This document shows, one piece after another, positions 6,749 to 13,885 of a stretch of 14,596 bases of DNA (its first letter is position 1; the number at the start of each line of letters is the position of its first letter). The notes beneath the pieces are model-generated. The model was not told the origin of the DNA. It was given only the letters and a program-made list of their open reading frames with translations, and ran no database searches. The DNA comes from Phycisphaerales bacterium (GTDB lineage Bacteria; Planctomycetota; Phycisphaerae; Tepidisphaerales; Tepidisphaeraceae). The position numbers and the translations under genes were made by a program. The stretch covers positions 1-14,596 of the forward strand of contig JAQGHH010000113.1 in assembly GCA_028288945.1 (NCBI GenBank), written 5' to 3'.

Positions 6749-7570
6749 GTGGCACGCCGCATTCACATACCCGTTCTCAGACCTGGCTCAAACCCGCTTG
6801 ATCCGATTCAGGCCCATCATGTCCGCGACGTTCTCCGACTGACAGACGGCGCTACAGTCGAAGCTTTTGACGACGCCGGCGCTACGGCCCCGGCCATCCT
6901 CCGCTTACCCAATGCTCAGGAAGCGGCAGTGTGGGTCGACCAAATCTCCCCCGCGCCGACCGCCCGCTTGCGATGGACAATCGCATCCGCCGTCCCCAAG
7001 GGGGACCGGGCGGACTGGATGGTTGAGAAGCTCAGCGAACTGGGCGCGGACGCGTTTATCCCGCTGGCGGCTGCCCGGAGCGTGGTATTGCCCGAGGGTA
7101 AGAACAAGCGAGAGCGCTGGATGCGCCTGGCGACCGAAGCGGCCAAGCAATCGCGGCGTGCGGGCGTGATGCGGATAGAAGAGCTGACGCCGCTGGAGGT
7201 GGCGGTGGCGCAGGTCGGGGGCGGGCGGGTTCAGGGTTCAGGGTTCGGGGGTCAGGAAGGAAGAATCGCAGGGGAGCGGCGGGCGGGAGACTCAGGCTCG
7301 GTCGGCTGGTTCTTTGCGACGGAGATCGCGGGGATTCCGATTGCCGAAGCGATTGCTGCCGCCCGGGGGGCTCGGGCCTTGACGCTTTTCATCGGACCGG
7401 AAGGCGGGTGGACGGTCGAGGAGATTGCCGCATTTGAACGGGCGGGGCTGACTGCCGTAAAGCTTACGAGCACGGTGCTGCGGGTTGAGACCGCCGCGAT
7501 AGCCGCGGCGGCGGTGGTGGCGTCGATGCTTGGCGGCGCGATTTGCGGTTCGGGCGGGCATGCGGCTTGA
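6749..7570 (+). CDS. rsmE: 16S rRNA (uracil-1498-N3)-methyltransferase
   Basis: RsmE uses S-adenosylmethionine to methylate U1498 of 16S rRNA. The SPOUT signature is clear: DWMVEKLSELGAD near 89, ATEAAKQSRR near 128, LFIGPEGGW near 213 and LTSTVLRVETAA near 239, the last matching the family's L-R-x-E-T-A motif. The N-terminal PUA-like part begins RRIHIPVLRPG and includes HHVRDVLRL. I prefer the GTG at 6749 (273 residues), which puts MARRIHIP at the family's usual first strand; a TTG at 6713 would add 12 residues. Neither has a Shine-Dalgarno sequence. Oddly, a Gly/Arg/Ser-rich insertion of about 29 residues (about 157-185) separates the RNA-binding and knot parts, and it is partly encoded by a heptamer repeat. 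Confidence 0.94.
   Translation: MARRIHIPVLRPGSNPLDPIQAHHVRDVLRLTDGATVEAFDDAGATAPAILRLPNAQEAAVWVDQISPAPTARLRWTIASAVPKGDRADWMVEKLSELGADAFIPLAAARSVVLPEGKNKRERWMRLATEAAKQSRRAGVMRIEELTPLEVAVAQVGGGRVQGSGFGGQEGRIAGERRAGDSGSVGWFFATEIAGIPIAEAIAAARGARALTLFIGPEGGWTVEEIAAFERAGLTAVKLTSTVLRVETAAIAAAAVVASMLGGAICGSGGHAA
7227..7254 (+). repeat. GGGTTCA heptamer array inside rsmE
   Basis: GGGTTCA (7227-7233), GGGTTCA (7234-7240), GGGTTCG (7241-7247) and GGGGTCA (7248-7254) are tandem and lie within the rsmE reading frame, coding for about ten residues of its low-complexity loop. Such arrays are normally intergenic. Confidence 0.8.
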
Positions 7571-7626
7571 CGCGATCTCCCGCGGTCGCGACGATCCCTC
7601 TGTATGATTTACCTTGGGATGACCCC

Positions 7627-8463
7627 TTGAGCCAATACCCTTCGCCGTATTCTCCGCCGCCCTATTCCCCCGGCTTCGGCAACACACCGCCCGGGCCCGA
7701 TCCCCTAGGCCCCGCCCGCCGGGCCGCGATCCTGCTCTTCGTCCTGGGGGCGTTTGGGATGCTCCTAGGGCTCTGCTTCGGGCCGATGGTGTGGGTGTTG
7801 CCGATTGATCAGGCATTCGCGCAATCGGGTATGCGGCCGCCTGAAAACCTGCCGTCCGGCGTGACGCTGTTGCAGACTTTGCGGATCGCTTACACGGTGG
7901 TGTTGGTCGTGATGTTTCTTGCAGGCGCGATGTTCACGTTGCTCGGCTTCTTTGTGCGACGGGGGAGCCGCCGGGCCACGATAACGGCGTGTGTATTTTC
8001 CGGGTTGGCGCTTTTGTGGTTCGGGCTCAACGCGGCCGGGAGCTTGGTGATGGGTTTAAGCGGGAATCCCATGGCGTTTTTGGGAACCGCGATGAATCTC
8101 GTGCCGTTCGGACTTTTCGGGCTGTTGCTTTCATGGCTGCTGCAGGTACTTAAACGGCTGCCGCAAATGCAACTCGCCTGCCAACAGCAGGAATACTATT
8201 ACCAGCAACAGGCGCAATACTCGCAGATGCAACAGCCGTATCCTCAGGCGCCTCCCGGCAGTGGGTACGGACCGCCCGCCGGTTACGGACAGGAACAGGC
8301 CGCCCCGCAATGGGGGCAAGCGCCCGCTTCGCCAGGATACGGGGCGCAGCCGCCGTCCAGCCAGGCGCATGTGCCAAATAACACGGGTTCGGTCCGACAC
8401 CCCCCGCTACCGCCCTCTCCGGGCGACCCGGAAGGCCCGTTCGGAAATTCGCCGCAAGGTTAG
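7627..8463 (+). CDS. Four-helix membrane protein with Pro-rich head and Gln/Tyr/Pro-rich tail
   Basis: With the TTG at 7627 the protein has 278 residues and begins MSQYPSPYSPPPYSPGFG. An ATG at 7543 in the same frame would add 28 residues but overlaps rsmE by 28 bp and gives implausible sequence; neither start has a good ribosome-binding site. Four hydrophobic segments lie at about 33-52, 84-109, 117-141 and 149-175. The tail (about 176-278) is rich in Gln, Tyr, Pro and Gly (LACQQQEYYYQQQAQYSQMQ onward). Both termini should face the same side of the membrane. No catalytic motif is visible and I do not recognise a family beyond a general resemblance to small proteins with Pro-rich cytoplasmic heads and membrane cores. 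It may be co-transcribed with rsmE (57-bp gap) and is convergent with trpS. Confidence 0.72.
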   Translation: MSQYPSPYSPPPYSPGFGNTPPGPDPLGPARRAAILLFVLGAFGMLLGLCFGPMVWVLPIDQAFAQSGMRPPENLPSGVTLLQTLRIAYTVVLVVMFLAGAMFTLLGFFVRRGSRRATITACVFSGLALLWFGLNAAGSLVMGLSGNPMAFLGTAMNLVPFGLFGLLLSWLLQVLKRLPQMQLACQQQEYYYQQQAQYSQMQQPYPQAPPGSGYGPPAGYGQEQAAPQWGQAPASPGYGAQPPSSQAHVPNNTGSVRHPPLPPSPGDPEGPFGNSPQG

Positions 8464-8529
8464 TTCCCTTAGCCCATCAGTTCCGGTCCTCTGCCCCGAA
8501 CGCAAAGAGCGACGGCTCCGCCGCGCCGC

Positions 8530-9624
8530 TCACCGAATTTTCAACTCGCGCGGGAAATAATCCTGCTTCATCGCCTTCTTCGCCAGCGCCAGCGTCTCCT
8601 CGGCTACGGCGTTCGCCCGTGCGGTTCCCGCCCGTAGCACTTCGATCACCTCGTCCGGCCGCTGTTCGAACTCTTTTCTTCGCGTGCGGATCGGCTCGAT
8701 CAGCGCATTGAGCACGTCCACAAGCTTGCGCTTGACCGCCACGTCGCCGACCTTTCCGTTCTTGTAGAGATCGCGGTGCTCGTCCACCCACGCGGTGTCC
8801 GTGTTGAACGTTTCGTGGAACGCCCAAAGCGGGTTCTTTGCCGGGTCGGTCTCGCCCGGGTCGGTCTTGTGAATCCGCTTGGGGTCGGTGTACATCCCCA
8901 TCACCTTCTTCTGCACCGTGTCGGCGTCGTCGGACAGGAAAATGGCGTTGTTCAGCGATTTGCTCATCTTGAGCAGATTGCCGTCGGCGCCGGGCGCGCC
9001 CAGGCCCACGAGCCGTTTCACTCGGCCGAGCTTGGGCTCGATGATCGGGAACAACCCGCCAGCCTTCACATAATCCTTGTCTTCCAAATGCGGATCGACG
9101 CCGCAGTAGAGCTGGTCAAACCGCCGGGCGACTTCGCGCGTCAGTTCCAGATGCGGCAACTGGTCCTCCCCCACCGGCACGAGCTGCGGCCGAAACGCCA
9201 GGATATCCGCGCACTGCCCCACCGCGTACAGCGGAAACCCGAACGGATATTTATCGCCGAGGTCCTTGTCCTTGATCTCCTGCGCGAGAGTCGGATTGCG
9301 CATGACGCGGTTGAACGGGATGAGCATGGAAAAGAAAAACGTCAGCTCATCGATCGCCGGGACTTCGCTCTGGATGAACATGGTGCTTTTGGCCGGGTCG
9401 ATTCCCGCGGCCAAGTAATCCGTCGCAATGTCGATCACGCTCTGTCGGATGTCATCGGGCTTGTCGGCACGCGTGGTGAAGGCGTGCTTGTTGGCGATGA
9501 TGAAATAGCAGTCGTACTGATCCTGCAGCGCCAGCCGATTCTCGACGCTGCCGACGTAGTGGCCGAGGTGGAGTTTGCCGGTGGGCGTGTCGCCGGTGAG
9601 GATTCTGGGTTTGTCGGTTGTCAT
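8530..9624 (-). CDS. trpS: Tryptophanyl-tRNA synthetase
   Basis: This class I synthetase charges tRNA-Trp. The HIGH-type motif is TGKLHLGHYVG (residues 15-25, start at 9624) and KMSKS is at 219-223. GQCADILAF and VPVGEDQLPHLELTREVARR are TrpRS hallmarks, and MLIPFNRVMRNPTLAQEIKD is typical of one bacterial TrpRS branch. With the start at 9624 the length is 364 residues. A second in-frame ATG at 9645, 21 bp upstream, would add MTTDQEQ; both ATGs and the residues MTTD after each are encoded by a heptamer array (9611-9659), so the start is unusual. There is no Shine-Dalgarno sequence. A perfect TTGACA lies on this strand at 9715-9710, but the matching -10 (GACAAA, 17 bp on) is weak. It is convergent with the upstream membrane-protein gene. 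Confidence 0.96.
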   Translation of the reverse strand: MTTDKPRILTGDTPTGKLHLGHYVGSVENRLALQDQYDCYFIIANKHAFTTRADKPDDIRQSVIDIATDYLAAGIDPAKSTMFIQSEVPAIDELTFFFSMLIPFNRVMRNPTLAQEIKDKDLGDKYPFGFPLYAVGQCADILAFRPQLVPVGEDQLPHLELTREVARRFDQLYCGVDPHLEDKDYVKAGGLFPIIEPKLGRVKRLVGLGAPGADGNLLKMSKSLNNAIFLSDDADTVQKKVMGMYTDPKRIHKTDPGETDPAKNPLWAFHETFNTDTAWVDEHRDLYKNGKVGDVAVKRKLVDVLNALIEPIRTRRKEFEQRPDEVIEVLRAGTARANAVAEETLALAKKAMKQDYFPRELKIR

Positions 9625-9659
9625 TTGTTCTTGGTCCGTCGTCATTTGTCCGTTGTCAG
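9611..9659 (-). repeat. Seven-unit heptamer array spanning the trpS start
   Basis: Read on the minus strand from 9659 to 9611 the units are CTGACAA, CGGACAA, ATGACGA, CGGACCA, AGAACAA, ATGACAA and CCGACAA. The consensus is NNGACAA, the same class as 3839-3866. Units 3 and 6 begin with ATG, three units (21 bp) apart, so both are in frame with trpS. Confidence 0.85.
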
Positions 9660-9792
9660 TGGCCTCGCTGTTAAGGCTTGATGCGGTTTGTCGGGTGTCC
9701 GTGGGGGGTTGTCAATGTTGGCACGCTGATTCGGGCAGACTCACCATCTGAACGCGTCGGGTCCGTTTCCCATTTTTCCGTGTCCTCAAAAT

Positions 9793-9837
9793 GTGGGAAA
9801 AAGTGAGAAAAAGTGGCAAATTTGTCAGAAATTTGCC
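9793..9837. repeat. 10-bp A-rich tandem repeat fused to a hairpin
   Basis: GTGGGAAAAA (9793-9802), GTGAGAAAAA (9803-9812) and a decayed third unit run into GGCAAATTT (9815-9823), loop GTCAG, AAATTTGCC (9829-9837), a perfect 9-bp stem. Confidence 0.6.
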
Positions 9838-9941
9838 GAGTCCCTATTCTCTCGCAAGTCAGGTTGCCAACAGTGCTTGCGTATTTTCAAAGGGCCGGAG
9901 GTCCATGGGCCATATTTCCCGCGTCGCCGTCGTGTCCGTGC

Positions 9942-9947
9942 TACAAT
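9942..9947 (+). promoter_or_regulatory. Candidate -10 box implying a leaderless transcript
   Basis: TACAAT ends 6 bp before the ATG at 9954, so transcription from it would begin at or near the A of the start codon. No good -35 hexamer is seen at the usual distance. Confidence 0.35.
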
Positions 9948-9953
9948 ACCGAC

Positions 9954-10313
9954 ATGAAGAGCCTACTTTTCATCGTGCTGGCCCTCGCCTTGGCGGCGGC
10001 TCTGTTCTTCACCCGCCCCACGTCCGAAGACTTCAAGGCTTACGTGACGGCTCATCCCGAAATCACCCGCGGGGAAACTGCCAAGGGGGATTCGGTGGCC
10101 GACCGACTCGCCCACCAGATGAAGAGCTTCGCCGACACCGGGTCGATCACCGCGGCCATTGATCCTGTGAACAGCTACCTCAGCCAGTGCACCTTCGATA
10201 ACTACTGGCTCTGGACCAACGTGAAGAAAAACGGCCAGACCGTCTACACCGGAGTTCTCGGCCACTGGTTTGCGAAAAACGGCGCTGTGCCGGCCACGAC
10301 CTCCACAACCTGA
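9954..10313 (+). CDS. Small exported or membrane-anchored DUF4359-like protein
   Basis: The 119-residue protein begins MKSLLFIVLALALAAALFF, a signal peptide or N-terminal membrane anchor with no obvious cleavage site. TRPTSEDFKAYV follows, matching the post-membrane segment of DUF4359 proteins, then a short variable stretch. The C-terminal block, NYWLWTNVKKNGQTVYTGVLGHWF, resembles the family's N-Y-x-x-x-[ST] ... Y-x-G-x-L-G-x-[WF] end. Function is unknown. The start at 9954 is preferred over one at 9813 because the hydrophobic segment starts there and a TACAAT box lies just upstream. It ends 35 bp before the convergent bioF stop. Confidence 0.75.
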   Translation: MKSLLFIVLALALAAALFFTRPTSEDFKAYVTAHPEITRGETAKGDSVADRLAHQMKSFADTGSITAAIDPVNSYLSQCTFDNYWLWTNVKKNGQTVYTGVLGHWFAKNGAVPATTSTT

Positions 10314-10348
10314 TCTTCCTTTAGCTTAATGCGAACGGGTCAGCCCCG

Positions 10349-11644
10349 TCAGGGCAACGTTTCGACGGCTTGAATGAGCCGCTCGATTTCGGCGTCTGTA
10401 TGCTCGGAACTGAGCGTCACCCGCAGCCTGCTGCTTCCCTTGGCCACCGTCGGGGGCCTCACCGCCATCACCAGCAATCCCTCCGCCCAAAGTTTTTCCG
10501 CCGCCGCCAACGCGGCGGCCTCCTCCCCCAGCACGATCGGAATGATCGGCGAATCGCCCGTCGGCACGGCGAACCGTGTCTTGCCGATCCGCTCGCGCAC
10601 GAATCGCGCCAAACGTCGAAGGCGATCCCGGCGGCCAGGCTCCTCCTGCACGACTTCCACGGCCGTTTCGGCCGCTGCCGCGGTGGCGGGCGGGATGCTG
10701 GTTGAGAACAGGTACGCCCTGGCGTAATTGATCAGCGCCTCGCAGAAAATTGAAGACCCGCACACCGCCCCGCCGATGCCGCCCAGCGCCTTGGAGAGCG
10801 TCATGACGCTCACGTCCACCATGTCGCCGACGCCCAACTCCGCCGCGAGGCCGTTTCCATTTGGTCCGTAAACGCCGCTGGCGTGGGCCTCATCCACCAG
10901 CAGGATAAAATCATGCTTCGCCTTGAGCTCGGTGATCGCCCGCAGGTCGGCGGCATCCCCATCCATGCTGAAGATCGATTCGGTGACGACGACCTGCAAC
11001 TGGCATTCGCGGCTCTCTTCCAGCAAGCGGCGAAGCTTGGCGATGTGGTTGTGAGGAAACACCCGGATCGTTTCGTCAGTGGCGCGAATTGCATCGATCA
11101 GCGACGCGTGGGCGAGTTTATCGACGAGGAAGCGCACGCCTCCCTTTACTTTTTCGCGCGCGGGCAAATCCCTGTCAGGCGGGAGATTTTCTCGTTTAGC
11201 CGCCTCGCTGGCGAGGCGTTTTCCTTTCGCTTCCGCGAAACGCGCCTCGCCAGCGAGATGGCTAAACGCGGTGGAGGCGACAGTCTGGATCGCAGCATGA
11301 TTGGCCTGATACCCACTGGGCAGCAGGACGGCGGATTCCATCCCCTTCCATCGCGCGATCGCACGCTCGGCGGATTGATGGGCCGGTCCGTAGCCGCTGA
11401 TCAGCGGGGCGGCTCCCGCACCGACGCCGTATATTTCAATTGCCAATTTGGCCGCGGCGACGACGCGCGGGTGGTGGGTGAGGCCCAGGTAGTTGTTGGA
11501 GGAGAAATTGACGTACTCGCGGCCCCCCCACCGCACGTGCGTCGCGTCGATCGGTTCGATGATCCGCCGTTCGCGCAACAGATGGGCATGGCGCAGGCGG
11601 GCGAGGTCGTCGGCCGCGATCTGGTCCCAGGGACGGCTACGCAT
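10349..11644 (-). CDS. bioF: 8-amino-7-oxononanoate synthase-type PLP enzyme (with in-frame repeat insertion)
   Basis: This fold-type I PLP enzyme belongs to the alpha-oxoamine synthase family. Biotin synthesis (pimeloyl thioester plus alanine) is the likeliest role; the related 2-amino-3-ketobutyrate CoA ligase is the main alternative. Visible landmarks: NFSSNNYLGL at 46-55, GYGPAHQSAE at 84-93, PLP-stacking His179 in LAHASL, SIFSMDGD at 223-230, Asp251 and His254 in VDEAHASGVYG, Schiff-base Lys285 in TLSKALGG, and STSIPPA and RPPTVAKGSSRLR near the end. At 431 residues it is about 45 longer than E. coli BioF. The excess lies at about 124-169, where a palindromic element is translated. The ATG at 11644 overlaps the HU stop by 8 nt (ATGCGTAG), suggesting translational coupling. 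No other bio gene is in view. Confidence 0.88.
   Translation of the reverse strand: MRSRPWDQIAADDLARLRHAHLLRERRIIEPIDATHVRWGGREYVNFSSNNYLGLTHHPRVVAAAKLAIEIYGVGAGAAPLISGYGPAHQSAERAIARWKGMESAVLLPSGYQANHAAIQTVASTAFSHLAGEARFAEAKGKRLASEAAKRENLPPDRDLPAREKVKGGVRFLVDKLAHASLIDAIRATDETIRVFPHNHIAKLRRLLEESRECQLQVVVTESIFSMDGDAADLRAITELKAKHDFILLVDEAHASGVYGPNGNGLAAELGVGDMVDVSVMTLSKALGGIGGAVCGSSIFCEALINYARAYLFSTSIPPATAAAAETAVEVVQEEPGRRDRLRRLARFVRERIGKTRFAVPTGDSPIIPIVLGEEAAALAAAEKLWAEGLLVMAVRPPTVAKGSSRLRVTLSSEHTDAEIERLIQAVETLP
11193..11268. mobile_element. REPIN/MITE-like inverted-repeat element inside bioF
   Basis: Two 26-bp arms (11193-11218 and 11243-11268) are inverted copies with two mismatches; each opens with CGTTTAGCC read inward. 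Each arm is itself palindromic (CGCCTCGC, TG, GCGAGGCG at 11201-11218). Between them sits a further hairpin, TTTCGC-TTCC-GCGAAA (11225-11240). Two small palindromes in opposite orientation around a spacer is the REPIN layout. It is read in frame by bioF as residues 126-151, without a stop. No transposase is encoded nearby. Confidence 0.75.
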
Positions 11645-12020
11645 GGGACGCCGGGCCGGCGTGGTTCTCTTCTTCGTGGGCGGCTTCGTTCATCTCGGTG
11701 ATGTCCTCGGCCTCGTCGTCGATCCGCGCGCCCGTGAGGTCGCCCAGGCGCTGCTTCATCAGCCGGCCCACCTTGAACTTCACGGTGCGCTTTTCGGGCA
11801 CGGCAACGGGCTCAAGGGTTTTGGGGTTCTGGGCTTTGCGCGCCTTGCGGATCTTCGTTTCAAACACGCCGAAATCGCGGAACTCGAGGCGATTGCCCTT
11901 CCCCAGTTCATTGACGATCTCGTCAAGGAACTGCTGGATGACCTTCTTGACCTGCACCCGGCGGTGTCCCGCATTTTCGGCAATGCGGTCGATAAGTTCC
12001 TTCTTGGTGATGGTGGCCAT
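11637..12020 (-). CDS. HU/IHF-family DNA-binding protein with acidic C-terminal tail
   Basis: This is a histone-like nucleoid protein. The core at 1-92 is complete: MATITKKELIDRIAENAG, helix 2 IQQFLDEIVNELGKG, the RDFGVFE strand at 48-54, and the DNA-binding arm ARKAQNPKTLEPVAVPEKR with the intercalating proline at 66. Residues 93-127 form an extra tail (DDEAEDITEMNEAAHEEEN), strongly acidic with several His, not present in ordinary 90-residue HU. The tail is genuine HU frame, although its last codons overlap the bioF start. Annotation as IHF beta-like or HU is equally possible from sequence. The ATG at 12020 follows GGGA at a short distance and is the only fit. A good promoter lies upstream at 12069-12098, so this gene probably leads a two-gene unit with bioF. 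Confidence 0.93.
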   Translation of the reverse strand: MATITKKELIDRIAENAGHRRVQVKKVIQQFLDEIVNELGKGNRLEFRDFGVFETKIRKARKAQNPKTLEPVAVPEKRTVKFKVGRLMKQRLGDLTGARIDDEAEDITEMNEAAHEEENHAGPASHA

Positions 12021-12068
12021 ACATTCCCTCAGTCATGCCTAAGCGGCGATGGGAAACGGACTTATTCA

Positions 12069-12098
12069 ATTATGACCACAGTCAGCAGGAAATATCAA
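12069..12098 (-). promoter_or_regulatory. Candidate sigma-70 promoter of the HU-bioF unit
   Basis: On the minus strand, TTGATA (12098-12093) and CATAAT (12074-12069) are 18 bp apart in a locally AT-rich stretch, about 49 nt ahead of the HU ATG. It is the best-looking promoter in the window. Confidence 0.5.
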
Positions 12099-12123
12099 CT
12101 TATAATCCGTTTTGTGTCAGCCG

Positions 12124-12459
12124 TTAACGGTAACGGACGCCGGATTTAGACGTGAAGCTCCACCGATCGTAGCCATTGAACCAGTCCCCGTCGGACTGGT
12201 GATCCTCCAGACCGATGCTGAAATACTCGATGACCGAGTCCTGATACCCCACAAACGCCCCCGGCTCGCGTGGCCCGCGGGCAAGGCCGGGCAGCGGATA
12301 AGCGGCCGCGACCGGGGAATCAAACGCAAGGGCCGATGCCGACGCGGGTTCGTACTCATGCGGGGTGGATATGTCCGCAACGGGGGTCGCGGGATGCGGG
12401 CCGGTTGAGGCACAACCGCCGATGAGAAGCGACGTCAGCAATACGGCAAAGCGTTTCAC
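12124..12459 (-). CDS. Small putative lipoprotein
   Basis: The 111-residue protein starts at a GTG (12459-12457) and opens MKRFAVLLTSLLIGGCAS. This is a classical type II signal peptide with lipobox LIGG-C, so Cys16 should be lipidated and the protein anchored in a membrane. The mature part is Pro/Ala-rich to about residue 65. It ends in a more ordered stretch, EYFSIGLEDHQSDGDWFNGY then DRWSFTSKSGVRYR. No family is recognised. No Shine-Dalgarno sequence is seen. It lies 104 bp upstream of HU on the same strand but is likely a separate unit, since the HU promoter falls in the gap. Expression is not proven, but the intact lipobox at the very start argues for a real gene. Confidence 0.72.
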   Translation of the reverse strand: MKRFAVLLTSLLIGGCASTGPHPATPVADISTPHEYEPASASALAFDSPVAAAYPLPGLARGPREPGAFVGYQDSVIEYFSIGLEDHQSDGDWFNGYDRWSFTSKSGVRYR

Positions 12460-12528
12460 GCTTTACGAGAGGACAAATCCGATGCCACGGATGAGCTGGC
12501 CTAGCGCCGGGCGTACCGTCCACCCGCG

Positions 12529-12656
12529 GGGCGGCCGCGCCGCCCGTGTTTTGCGGCTATAGCCGCGTGCTTCATGGGCGAGGCGCCCATGCCAGGAAGA
12601 GGACGAGACAAAGCCCCCAGTCTGGTTATGCCGGATGATGTTTTCCGGCATCATCC
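12529..12656. repeat. Cluster of REP-like hairpins
   Basis: Four separate palindromes lie in the 252-bp gap between the lipoprotein and the serine acetyltransferase. They are GGGCGGC-CGC-GCCGCCC (12529-12545, followed by GTGTTTT), the perfect 14-bp palindrome GCGGCTATAGCCGC (12553-12566), CATGGGCG-AGG-CGCCCATG (12573-12591) and GGATGATG-N8-CATCATCC (12633-12656). The last could end the serine acetyltransferase transcript. A 79-codon frame across this stretch (12702-12463, minus) is Arg/Pro-rich and not considered a gene. Confidence 0.65.
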
Positions 12657-12711
12657 ACCCGTCGCGCCGCGGCATCATCGAGGATCGTGAAACATTCCGC
12701 ACGGAGCGGGT

Positions 12712-13674
<963 letters not shown>

Positions 13675-13885
13675 AGCTCCCGCGGGCACAACCGGCCCGC
13701 GCTCCGGAAAATCATCGATAAGCAATACAAGACGGGAAAGCTACCGCGCAATTAGTGCCGCGCGACAGCGACATGGCGGGCAAGCGAGGGGAAGGTGCAT
13801 GGACTTATGATAAGCCTTGCCACCAGCCCCGGCAAACCAATAATGGCGCGGCCCCGGCAAACGGGCCAGACGGTTGCGCGCTGAC

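Larger units (their letters stand above)
9660..9953. other. 294-bp divergent gap between trpS and the DUF4359-like gene
   Basis: No gene is recognised. A frame from 9813 that would extend the next gene upstream by 47 residues has no coding character. The gap holds the trpS promoter region (TTGACA at 9715-9710, minus strand), an A-rich tandem repeat with a hairpin at 9793-9837, and a TACAAT box at 9942-9947. Confidence 0.5.

Noticed and set aside
8776..9681. 301-codon open frame on the plus strand
   Set aside because: It is the antisense shadow of trpS.
9716..9735. TGGCAC followed by TTCGG, resembling a sigma-54 promoter
   Set aside because: The -12 element lacks the essential GC of TTGC, and no enhancer-binding site or activator gene is seen.
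9813..9953. 47-codon upstream extension of the DUF4359-like gene
   Set aside because: The added sequence shows no family resemblance and would bury the hydrophobic signal segment; a -10-like box lies just ahead of the internal ATG.
10883..11701. 272-codon open frame on the plus strand
   Set aside because: It is antisense to bioF and the HU end, and open only because of high GC content and the palindromic insertion.
12463..12702. 79-codon open frame on the minus strand
   Set aside because: The translation is Arg/Pro/Ser-rich and is produced by a cluster of palindromes; no start signal is seen.
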